Assembly (NCBI GenBank): GCA_008694505.1
Contig: VZDJ01007755.1
Location: 7,420,711-7,484,710, forward strand
From: Cyanoderma ruficeps
Taxonomy: Eukaryota > Chordata > Aves > Passeriformes > Timaliidae
DNA: 64,000 nucleotides
Direction: 5' to 3'
The position numbers were made by a program, and so were the translations under genes. Shown here piece after piece: positions 35,063-46,415 of the stretch. Positions within the stretch are counted from its first letter, which is position 1. Each line of letters begins with the position of its first letter. Below the pieces are notes generated by a model. The model made no database searches and was not told the origin of the DNA. It saw only the letters and a list, made by a program, of their open reading frames with translations.

Positions 35063-38000
35063 TCAGGAGAACAGGCAATTTATTGAGGCTGGTTTCAAAG
35101 CCATTTAACTGTGAAGAAATTAAGAAGAACTTAGGTCTGCAGGCTACTGGCAGAAGGGATTGCCCAATAAAGACATTATCTTTTGTTGTTTACCAGTTTC
35201 CTGCCATTACATAGGAGACATTTGCAGCATTTTACAAATTATTATGGGTATGGATTAAATGGCTGTCCTCTTCTTGTGATAACTGAAATAACTTGGTTTT
35301 CCCCATTGCATTTACCTCTTGGTCTTCTTACTCTCCCAGTAAAAAATCACATCCCCACAAAAAAATGAGATGTTTTTCCACTGTCTTCCAGCACTGACAC
35401 CTGGAAAATAAGCTGCCACACAAGCAAAAATCATAACAAAAAGACAGAGCCAGCATCAGCAGAAGATTCCACAGAAAGCAGAACTGTGTGAAAGCGCTTG
35501 CTTGGCTCCATTTTGCAACTGACACAAAGTTATCCATCTTGGCAGAACTGAATTCATGAGAAATCCAGACCATGCTTAGGAAGGAACATTTCATGGAAAT
35601 AAAAAAGGACTTCCTTCATCAGAAAGCAAGTTTGGTCTGGGGACTGGTTGACTGAAAACTGCAAATCTGGTGGAATAAAGTTTGTACAAAGAGGAAGGCA
35701 GAAAGGAAAGTGAAGGAGGCACTGCTTGTGGGACCGAGTGCAGGATCACAAAACAGGGGACCTAGCCTTTAGTGTGTTGTGAATCACACACAACACACCC
35801 ACCACAATCCCACCACAACGGAAAAAAAAATTTCACTTCTCTTCCCCTCCCCCTTCTTTGATACCACACAGATCCTCTGTTTGTCTGGTGTTAACAAAAA
35901 CAAGACCCCAGGTCAAGTGGAGAACCAAGTCCTTCATGTAATGGGAATGATAGATAAAGTCCTGGGCATAAAATCAGCCAAATGAACAAAGGACAAAGCA
36001 GATACTTTTGTTTCAGTAAAAAATAGCAGTTATTCTTGTGGTTTTTTAACCACACATTTATATCCCTCCTTTTACTTTCTTTCTTTTTTTATTTTTTTTT
36101 AAATTTTATTTTATGTGAACTTCCATGCGAATGGTTATTGCTTTGCCAGAAATGTCTGGTTCTGCCTGATAACATCAAGCTTTGTAAAACAATGTAGTAT
36201 TGTCTACAGTCCCGGCGATTATAGTAAGTTAACACTTACTGTAAACAGAAGGGCTCTTCGTAGAGAAGATGAACCAAAGATATATTTTGAATTGAGCACA
36301 AAGCAAACACTCCAGCTGGCAAACATTGCAGGAATAGTTCATTCTTTCAAAAAATTGCATTGGGTTTGCACTGCCAATAGTATACACAGAGTCATTGTTT
36401 CAGTCTCAGCAAGAGGGTTATTTATACACTTTAAATGCCTACTGCTTTCTTTTAAACTTCACAAAAGCAACCCATTAAAAATCATACCAAATGTATGAGG
36501 ATTTGTCCCAATGTTTGAGGTTCATTTTCTCTGGTGGGTGCCACTAAAGCTCATTTTAAACAGGTCTTGAGGACAGGGGGGAATATTAGGTCACACAGTC
36601 AGATCTATTGTATATCATAGTCCATAAAATTTATTCCAGCTACTTCTGTATGGAGCCCAATGGCTGACATTTGGCTAAAGTGTGTGCCTGGAAGGTTTTG
36701 TAGCCTTGAATCTACCACTTTCTGATGTAACTTTTTCCAGCAGAAATCAACCTCACTATTAAACATTTGTATTGTACTTCCATTTGATTTTCTTTGGCTT
36801 TGATTTCCATGCTTAGGTTCCCATTGTGCTTTTCTCTGATCCTTTAAAAAGCCCCTTAATAACTGTTATTTCCTCACCATCCAAGAAGCCTGAACCATCT
36901 GATTGCCATATATTTTTGGTTCATTGGTACTTCTGAGTAAAGTCAGGAGAGGAAAAGCAGAGAAGCAGTTTAAACTGGAATCTAACTACTTTTTTTTGCC
37001 TTGTTTGTGTTTCTTTTTTTAAAAAAGAAAAGTTATTTCAGTTTAAATGGGAATGTCTTGCTGTTCAAATTTGTTGTTCCTACTTGAAAAAACTTTCAGC
37101 AACTTTCAACTTTGGCAAAAGGTGTCCATCCAGAAACACCTGCTCAAAATGACCCCCAAAACCCAGAAGGAAGTTCAGTAAAATTCATGTTAATTATTTA
37201 CCTTATCCAGTCTACATTTTTTATTGAATGGTTCCATAAACTTATTTTAATCAGCATTTACATGTGACAAGCACTTCAATTTTTAATATTATTTAGTATT
37301 ATGATGACTTTCCTTAAGTGTACCTGCTACAAAAAACTCTGCCATTCTTCTTAACTGAATATATTTGATGTGGAACATGAAATAACCATTACCATAACAT
37401 AGAAGCATTAGTTGTCTTTACTGTTTTGCTGGAACTAGATGTCTTTTCAGTGTATCAGGAGGGGTTTCATGAGGATCTTACCCTGAATTTCTTGAATTTG
37501 GATTGTTTAAAGGTTAACTGCATCTTCAATCCAAAAAAGTTGACTAGGTGGTAGATCTTACAAAAATACACATGTGTTTGAATATGCATAGGAATGTCTG
37601 TCTTCTCTGTATAGTCCTCTCACCCTCTGCATCAATAACTAGGCAGAAAAATATAAGATTAAATTTATTATTAATTATCTCTAAACAAACAGCTCCCTGT
37701 GATATACAGACAACACCATCATTAAGCAAATATTTATGTTCCAGAAGATATAAATTTTCCATGCTTCTGATCTCATTTTCATGCATGTTGCACAAACTGC
37801 TATGAATGTTCATCTTTGGCTTCCCATTCTTGCTTTCATTTAGGAGCAACAATCTAACTTGCATCATGGGAATATTAAAGGGCAAAATTGCCTCTAAAAT
37901 TCTATAAATGGCATCTATGCAATTTTAATGGAAATATAAGGAGCAAATGCCATTTTTTCTGCCCTCATTACGCAAATAATGATATTTTCACCTCCACTGA

Positions 38001-38617
38001 GCTCTTAGTATGCCTTGCTATTGGTGCTACACTGAACATTAGCATCCCTTCACTCATGAGGGTGATGATGATACACAACTAGTGAAACTTTCATTTTAGC
38101 CAGTGTCAGCACATCGCAATCAATATAGTATTATGCCTTCTGTGATCCTAAAAACTTTACTACTAAACTTAATTGGCAATCAACGAAATTAGAATGATCA
38201 CTAATCAGTAGAGATCCTCATACACTCTAAAGGATTTGCTTTCGGATCAGTGAAAATGTAGGAAACCTGCCTAGGAAAGAGTTTTCTGGCTGGTGAGTCC
38301 TTGGAGGCTTATGAAACTTCTCAGACTTCTCATTTTTCAAGAAAAAAATGTAGTTTTGAAAAGTTTAAGAAGACTGCAGGCTTTTTGGAGCTTTGTGATA
38401 ACTTTTAGATAGAGCAGTTTCTTATCAGGTGAAGTCACACAGACAACTTTTGAGGCCACTTTCCTAGGCCAAATAAAAACCTTCTGTGCCAACCTCAGCC
38501 CTGCCATCCTCTGACGTACAAGTGGCCAAGTTCTCTTGTGCTTCATTAGGGATGGGCCCACCAGACTTACTGTCTTGGATTATGTAACCAAAAAAATGTT
38601 TATTCTATTTTTCCATC
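35063..38617. other. unique non-coding sequence
   Basis: No gene was recognised. A 127-codon plus frame at 36115-36498 has no domain or signal that I can identify. Confidence 0.45.
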
Positions 38618-39301
38618 TGTTGAAACCGGTTGGGGAGTTGTTTTCTTTATCTCTTGCATAACCTATTCCTCATAACTCCAGCGGGGAGGGGGTGGGTGCC
38701 TTCTGCTAATGGGCCAGCTATTAAAACCAGGTGGAGCAATATTCCTTCTTTCTTCCACAGCCCATCCTCCCTCCGGGGGATATCTTCTGTTAATGGGCCA
38801 TTGAGGCTCACCACTTGACATGACACTTTACCTCATCCCATTGTGAGATGCTCCACCCAGTGGGGGGAGCCAACTATTCCTTCCTAAATTAAAACAGGTT
38901 CAGAAACGCCCACTGGGTTCCAGGGGAAGACCAGACCCATCTCGCCACCACTGGACCCTTTCTACAGAATCATCTTTACTCCAATAGGACCACATCTGTT
39001 ACTCCAGGAGAATTTATTTGGACTGCTTCCAACACCCTGACCAACAGGGTGTCAGGTCATATCTCTGACTCTGTCAGGGTTTTCTAGGATTTTTTGTTTG
39101 TTTGCTTGCTTGTTTTTTGTACTACTGCATTTGCATTTTTTAATATTCCTAGCAAAAACCTGTTATTCCTATTCCCATATCTTTGCCTGAAAGCCCCTAA
39201 TTACAAAATTATAATAATTTAGAGGGAGGCTGTTTGCATTCTCCGTTCCAAGGAGAGCTCTGGCTTTCCCCAGCAGATATCTGTCTTTCCTAACCAAGAC
39301 A
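38618..39301 (+). repeat. ERVL-like solo LTR, plus strand
   Basis: A 684-bp LTR opens TGTTGAAACCGGTTGGGGAG and closes CCTAACCAAGACA, with TG...CA ends. Inside are two TAATGGGCCA blocks (38707-38716 and 38792-38801), ACCCTGACCAACAGGGTGTC, CTGTTATTCCTATTCCCATA, AAATTATAATAATTTAGAGG and GCAGATATCTGTCTTTCC. I recognise this order from bird class III (ERVL-type) LTRs. No internal viral sequence adjoins it, so it is a solo LTR. The five bases on each side do not match well, so the target duplication is lost or mutated. Confidence 0.8.
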
Positions 39302-42300
39302 CTTACCCACCCGTGTTTCTCAGGAAAGACAGGCTTTGCCACCTGATGGTGGCATTAAGCAAGCCTAATGTTTCATCAGATTGGAGAATATTTTCAATGG
39401 TGAAGAAAATCTCAATAATGATGTTACATCACATTCCTCAATTACTTTTGCATGTATTCTCTTTTCTGTATGGAAATAAAACTGCTGAACAATGGAAAAA
39501 GCTGCATCAAGAAGGAGAATAGATATGTCTATGAGAACAAACTGATGACTTCAAAATGTAGGAAAATAATTACTTGCAAGCCTCATGCTCTTTAATGTAT
39601 CTACATGGTTTATGAGCTTAATCTGGTTAATAACAAAATAGATACCAATGAAACAGAATTCCCAAAACTCATATGTACATTTTGGCTTTATTTAGCAGAT
39701 TATATGTAACATCAGCTGCTTGCTTTTTTTCAACAGAATGAAACACCTGAATACACTCTAACTTCTATGAGCCCTCGAATTATTAAATGTTTTTCTTATA
39801 GTCTTATGAACTGGATGAATCCTTAAACCTGGAAAATTCCAAGGCCTCACAGATGCCAAAGAGAGTTTGAAAAGATGAAACAGCTGAATGAGGAGATTTC
39901 AGTCACAGGAAGGGAAATAAGCACAAATTTGCTTCCATCCCACCCCAAATAATCTTACTGAGAGAACTGTAGTAGTTTGTTTGGCTTTCTGGAGTACTGG
40001 ATGGCAGCAGTACAATGCAGCACTAGGAAGTGCCTCTCCGCTCTTGCATCTGTATAAGGCAAGCAACTGAGCAAATGAGCCAACATTTCTTCTATCTTTC
40101 TCTTTAACTGAAGCAAGAATCTGGCATGGCAAATTGAAGTCCCATTGAAACAGAGCCACTATGAAAATACAGAGGAAATCCAGTCTCAGACTAGTCCTGA
40201 CACTGCAGAGCTTTCACTTCTTATGTAAGATTTTAGATAAAGTGGTTTTACCTTATAAATAGACAGGAGGAGACCCAAGGGAGACACAAGAACATTTTAG
40301 TTATTTCTAAATAGTTCCTTTTCCTCTTCTTTGTTTTCCTGATGCACTTCCCCGATACCAGCCTGTCAGTAACACTCAGGCTTTGCTCTTGCAGTCAGAT
40401 ATGCTGTGCAGCACTGCAGGGTGTGAAGGCTTTTGAATTAGTGCATGAGTCAAGAGGTGACCCAGGAGCAAGTTGTTCAAGTCTAATCTCCCTTCCTTGC
40501 AAGGTGCTAGTCCTTCTGGACAAATTGCTTTTACAGTCCAAAAGTAATTTCATCAATTAAGAGCTAATTTTCCCTCTACTGAAAAGTCTTTTAAGTTTTG
40601 CACATATGGTCCATTATGGCTTGCCAAGTATGATGGCAAAACTAGCAAAGCCATTATCCACACAGCAGTGGAAGCTGCTTGGAAGGGCATTGCAAAGCAG
40701 TCTCCAGTGACCGCGTACGCTGTGCCACGAGTTCCAGTGGGATGGGACAAATCCCCCAGGAACAGGTCACAAGCCTCTGTACCTTTCAGGTCCGATAAAT
40801 ACAGCTTCTTTTTTTCCTCCTGTTGTTAACCAGTGAGAAATTGCTTTACTGAAGATAAATGCACCCAGTAAAACTATTTAGATAGCAGCAGTTGATAATT
40901 TACTAGAAGAGATTCTTTGAAAAAGATAGAAAAAATCAATGGGGATATCTCTGGTGTATCGATTAGCAGATGGATACTCATATTGTCAGAGATACAAAGT
41001 AATTTAAGCAAAGGAGTGAGAATTGAAATGGATTGGTATCATCAGTTAAGCTGGATAGCATGATGCAAGAAGCATAATGAATTTTGAGCACTTTAAAGGA
41101 AGCAGATATGAATGTTCTTATTTCATAGTAGAAATAAATGGGAATTAACAAAAAGTTTCAGTGAGTCTGTTTAAAATGGCTTCAGTTTCCTGGAACAGAA
41201 TTACTAAAATGAGGACAGAGAGTAGAGTCCTCAGGAAAAAATTGTCTTATGGTGACTGCAACCAGTATCAGAGTGCCCCAAATATGCTGGGACTGTCTGC
41301 TGTGGTGAGCCCCAGCTGGGATGCCCTGAGCAGGTGATGGGATGACAAGCCAGTGGAGGCGAAACTGGGAAGAGCAAACAGCAGGAAGCTCTCCGTCCTG
41401 AGTGGGGTCCAAGCTGCAGATGCTGGGTGCTGCACTCATGTGGTGAAGGAGTCCACAAACCTCCACTTTAAAAGGGAAAAATTCTGAAAACCCCTCTCAA
41501 GGGGTTACCCTGTAGAAATATGACAACCTAATAAACAGAGCTCTGATGAAATATGGTCCACATCTGTAGTCATTTTATAGTTGACCAAACATGCAGCCTG
41601 GATGTATTTGCCAGAGTTCGTATTTGCTAGAGCTATGATAATAACAGGCCTGAGAACTCCCAGCAGTTGTTTGCTTTGATTTGCAGAATGTTTGTTACAC
41701 CACATCATAATCAAAAATTGGGTATATCCGCTGGTAAAAATCTCATGAGTTACAAAAACAAAGCTTCTGCCAATATTGTTTTATATTAAAACGGGGGGGG
41801 AGGGGGGGCGGGAAATTAGCAGATTTTTAACAAGATAGTGAGGGTTTCATTTTGTTGTTTTAGGGGGTTTTTTGGCTGAAACATCCCATCACCTGTGCTA
41901 GAACCCAGTAAAAAAAAAAAAAAAAATTAAGGCAATAATCTACAATATGCTTATCACCTTGATACACAGTGTAGGTTGATCAGAGGATCAAGGTATGATC
42001 ACTAGGCAATTTCAGTGGCTGAAGGAGTCAATTCCATAGAAATGGGCAATGGGAGATTTACTTTCCTAGCTATCCATCTGTTCAAAAAGCAACACTGACC
42101 CAATTGGCAAGGTGTTCACCCTAATTTGTTTTAAAGAGAGTTTGGAAGTTGCTGTAAATGCAGGCAAAATTTAAATTCAATTGTGACTAGAGGAGGAGGC
42201 AGCAAATCTGATGGTGAAATGTAGGTAGAAGAGGCCTCAACAGGAGTTAATTAGTATGAGAAAGAAGCATACATAAACAGCAGAATAAGGAGCTCAGAGT

Positions 42301-42459
42301 CCAACAAAGCAGTCAAGATATCTAGAATATCACTTGATGGCCATCCTTTTTTTGTGTGTTCAAAAGGAGCAAAGCAAACAAATGATAAATAGAAAGCAAT
42401 AAGGTTAAACTCTTATACTAAATTACTAGGGTAATTCTTCCCCTGAGGAAAAAGAAAAA
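39302..42459. other. unique non-coding sequence with short G- and A-runs
   Basis: No gene was recognised. A GC-richer patch at 41170-41470 is open in two minus frames but matches nothing I know. An A17 run lies at 41910-41926. Confidence 0.45.
41793..41812 (+). repeat. G-rich tract
   Basis: Eight Gs, an A, seven Gs, a C and three Gs. The guanines suffice for a G-quadruplex. It is isolated in AT-rich unique DNA. Confidence 0.9.
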
Positions 42460-43475
42460 CCCCATGGTAAATGCCAAAAGCAAGGGTAAAGTAAAGGATG
42501 CATGTAAGAAAATAGCATTACAAAAACGAAAGGTCTCTAACAAACAGAAAAGCTCAAGGGCTTTTGTTTTGTTTTCCTTCTTTTTAGAATGCAATATACT
42601 AGAAACAACAAGGCAGCAAATAAGTGTTCAGAAAACACCAGAAACAGAAAAAGAAGACAGAGAAAGAGCTCAAAAAATATATTACTTCACAAAAAAGCTC
42701 AGAAGTCAGGTAGTAAAGTGAAAGCTGACGTATTGAGTGCCTGCTTTTTTTCAGGCTGCAGGAGGGAGATCAGTCTTCACCAGACACTGAAACAAAGTAA
42801 ATAGGGAAATGGGACAACACAGACCAGAGCAGGGTAGACAGTAAATTAAAGAGTGTTTAGACCGTACAGATGCATTTGAGTCAGCAGTGCCTGACAAAAT
42901 CCATGTCAGTGTACTTAAGGAACAAAGCAGCTGACAAAGATCTGAGATCCCACACAGACCAGGGAGGTATGGAATGACATAGTCTGGAAAGAAGGAAAAG
43001 GACAGGAATTCTAGGGCAATTAGTCTAATTTTTTTACCCAAGAGAATTATTACCAAAACCCAATGCTTTTTCAGACACCTAGAGAGTAACAAGACACAAA
43101 CATAAAAATGAAGTTACCTACAGTTCCTTTCAAACCTTGGGCCACATCACACTGAGAGTTGCAGGAGGTCTCTGCTGCTTAACATTTACTTTACATTTTC
43201 TCTTTAAGAACTTAGTGCTCCAACAGAGAATATGCATCTGAACTAGCTGAGAAAAAGCAGGCTCAGGAGCATTGTCAGGATCCAAATTCAGCTAATTCTT
43301 GATGAATCTAAGGATGGGTGGTCTGGAATATTTCAGATTAAATTGAATGAAGATAGGTGCAAAAGCTATGCTGCTTGAAGAGAAATCAAGTGTTCAGAAT
43401 GTGGAATAACAAACTGGGAAAAACCTTGCAGGGAAACAAAAAATCAAAAAACTGTGGCACTTACAGGATATCAGA
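42460..43475 (+). mobile_element. old CR1-type LINE relic, reverse-transcriptase region
   Basis: The stretch at 42850-43100 follows a turtle/crocodile/bird CR1 ORF2 pattern: TGACAAAATCCATGTCAG, GTACTTAAGGAACAAAGCAG, CCAGGGAGGTATGGAATGAC, TGGAAAGAAGGAAAAGGACA, CAATTAGTCTAA, AGAATTATTACC and CAGACACCTAGAGAG. At 43336-43430, TTGAATGAAGATAGGTGCAAA and a later AATAACAAACTGGG continue it in the right order after a gap. Many stops and indels show that it is old. The upstream limit is vague and the A-rich 42460-42720 part may not belong to it. Confidence 0.5.
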
Positions 43476-46163
43476 ACATATCCCAGAATGGAGAGGAATT
43501 CCAACCAGCCCAAGATCTTGTTAATGCCCTGCTAACATTTAATCATGTATGTAATTTAAGCATATATGTAAGAAGGGATTGAAAATGAAGGCCAAGACAG
43601 TAGTACTGTGAAGAAATAGAAGTCTCCATGCCTCATGAACATGGAGAAATGGAACAGAGCTTTGCTGAAGAGATCTCTCAGGAGTGTCTAGAAGCACAGC
43701 TCACTTGGGTGTAGCAGCTCCTTCAGCCACTCTTCAATCAATTCAGTAAATGCAGGTAGTCTCTTCCATGACAGACCAAGAAAATTAGTTTAAGACATTG
43801 GATTGGAAATATTTCTGCATTGGAAACATTTTCTGAAAGGGCTAAAGAACATAAACCAATGGCTTCAGGTAGTAAGCAGGCTAGATCCTGCAGCATGGGT
43901 ATTTCTCACGATCTGCTGTGACACTATAGTGTATATCCATATAGTCAGTCTTGGTGTCCACTAAGAGATCTCTGAAGAGAAGATGCTGGAATTATGTTAC
44001 GTGGGGTACCCAGGATGAAAATTTCAGCCCCCATACCAAGTACACATTACCTGAGATTCAATATAAGGGCATGGGCAGGAAAAGAAGAACCTAATGAGAG
44101 GTGTTAGCAGAAGTGTCACTTGCAGGACCCCCAAAACAACTGTTCTGCTCTGCTGCCTGCGTTATGAACCTGAGGTCTACAGGGTCCACTGCAGGTTGTG
44201 CACCATCTCTCAGCAAGTACATAACAAATGGTAGAATAAGAAAGAAAGAAACAAGTATGAAAAGGAGATTGGAGGAAAGAAGTTTTGAGGAAAATAGAGA
44301 TGTTTGGGAAAGCAGTTGCACCATTTTCTTCCTCTGCACAACATGCTTTAAAAAAGACAATGGAGATCAGTTGTTCTGGCAATAGATGATAGGGCATAAT
44401 TTTGCAGCAAGGTCTACTGAAGGTGATACGAGAGTAAGGTCTCCAATGCCATGGGATGACATCTCCTGACAGTTCCCTGAAGAAGAAATAATGCAAAGGA
44501 CCTTGCTGTCATTTCTGAGCTCCCTTCTCCCACCCTGTGAACGCTTGCTCAGATCAATGCCTACATACAGTGTTAACTGAAGGGTTCCAAGTATTTGTCC
44601 ATCCGCTCCATCTGTGTGTCAGTCCATAATGGTGCAAAGTGGGAAGAAGGGGAAGTGCAAGGCTTTCTGAGTGACTGACAGGAAGGGAGAAGAGGACAGT
44701 ACAGCTTGGTGGTGAGACAGTCAGCAGTGATACAAATGCCTCTTTTTCTGATGATCACAGAATACTTTTCACTTAGTCTGTTTTCTTCATTCTGTACTTT
44801 TTCTAATTCACATTTCTACCTCCTTTATCTTTTTACTCTCTGTCTCTGTTTCCCATAAACTTTTCTCTCTAACCTTACCATTTTTTCCAATTTTTTTTTT
44901 CTTCCCAGAATGAGACCCTACATTTCCAAGTCACATTTTGATTGTCTGGTTGGGGGGGTTTTCTCTCCTGTGGCTCTGTTCTATAGCTGGGCTTTGCACA
45001 TATTTTCACTGTGGAGCTCCTTTGCCAAGGAAAACATGGACTTCTCTGAAGTGTTCAGCACTAGAAAAGACCAGGCTAAGGAGGAGTATGATGCTGAAAG
45101 GGAGAATGATTGGAAAGTGTTCCTTAACATGCAATATACCTGATTCAAGCAGGAAACTTGGCAGACCTGACCAAGGGAAAACAGGACCAGACTGCCTAAC
45201 ATCTGCTCAGAACTACCTACGGGCCAGCAATCAAGAGGTGTTAACACCCAGCACAGACCCTTTACTTCTTTTCAGCAAGAAATCAATTCAAACCCTCTCA
45301 AGGACACCCTTGGTGCTGTGTCTTCCCACCAAGACAAGCAACAAGTCACTAATTGGATCACCTTCTTGGAGGTCTGATGAATGCATCAATATGATCATTT
45401 TAGGAATTTCAGCCTGAAGGAGGAATTTAAAGAAAGAAAAAAATCATTTGAAGAGTGGTGTCGTATCCAATGGGTCTCAGGAAAAAAAAAAAGGGAAAGT
45501 GAGGAATAGGTACTATTAACAATGAAAGAAATCAGATATGCTATTACAGAACAGTTCAAATGGTCAGATAAAAGGCTGATTATGTGGTCTCTTAGAATGA
45601 GCTACCATGTAATTTCAATCATTACCAGCCACTTTCTGCCACAGCAGATAATTACTACTTGTGAGATATGACCAGAATACTTGGTGACAAACATATCTGC
45701 AGTCCAGACCTCAATTTCAATCTTAAAGTTTTCAAAAATCACATATCATTTCACAGAGTACTTGGACACAAGGAAGTCAGCCAGTTAGATGCCTACAGTG
45801 AAACTGCTCCCTGCAGCTCCAATTCTTTATGTGGCCAGATAGAGAAAGCCTCACAAGGAACTGCAGCTTATTTTACCATCGAGTGGCTGTCCTGCACACA
45901 ACAACAAGGCAATCCATTCTTTTTCAGGTACAAAAGTGATTGATGACCCAAAGGAGAGCTGGAGAAACAGCCTTATGCCTTAAAATGCATAGTCTGAGGT
46001 GATCTCTACACCCTGACCATGAGCATTTTCTTTGTTCTCTCACATTAAACAGATGCATAAACAAGTATCAGAAAAATGAAACAAGACAGTTACTAAGAAA
46101 GTTCTTTGGATATAAGATTAAAAGAATGTGTATTGAAAATAAGCATTAGGCTTATTTTCAGCC
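43476..46163. other. unique non-coding sequence
   Basis: No gene was recognised. Overlapping frames at 44910-45420 (up to 159 codons) lack any family signature. Confidence 0.45.
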
Positions 46164-46415
46164 TTAAGCTGAGACAGGGGATATTCAGATTAAACATTAG
46201 AAATTTTTTTTTTTCACTGTTAAGGGTGGTCAGGCACTGGAATAGGCTGCCCAGGGAGATGATGGAATCACCATCCCTGCAGGGATTTAAGAGGCATCTA
46301 GATCTGGCACTGGGCGATGAGGTTTAGTGGTTTAGGGGGTTATAGTGGTGCTGCTGGGTTGATGGTCAGACTTGATAATCTCAACGGTATCTTCCAACCT
46401 TGATGGTTCTATGAA
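46164..46415 (+). mobile_element. CR1 LINE, 3' end
   Basis: GAGACAGGGGATATTCAGATTAA is followed by an expanded T-run, a CACTGTTAAGGGTGGTCAGG block, GGCACTGGAATAGGCTGCCC, AGGGATTTAAGAGGCATCTAG and the terminus TTCCAACCTTGATGGTTCTATG. Translated it gives the CR1 C-terminal piece RHWNRLPREMMESPSLQGF. It is relatively young, given its good match to the typical terminus. Confidence 0.9.

Noticed and set aside
36115..36498. 127-codon plus frame
   Set aside because: AT-rich composition with no motif. Likely chance.
41170..41470. GC-richer patch open in two minus frames, considered as a processed pseudogene
   Set aside because: I could not match it to any protein and there is no poly-A tail or target duplication.
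44910..45420. Overlapping 77- and 159-codon plus frames
   Set aside because: No domain, no splice-site pattern and no similarity that I can recognise. They overlap in different phases.
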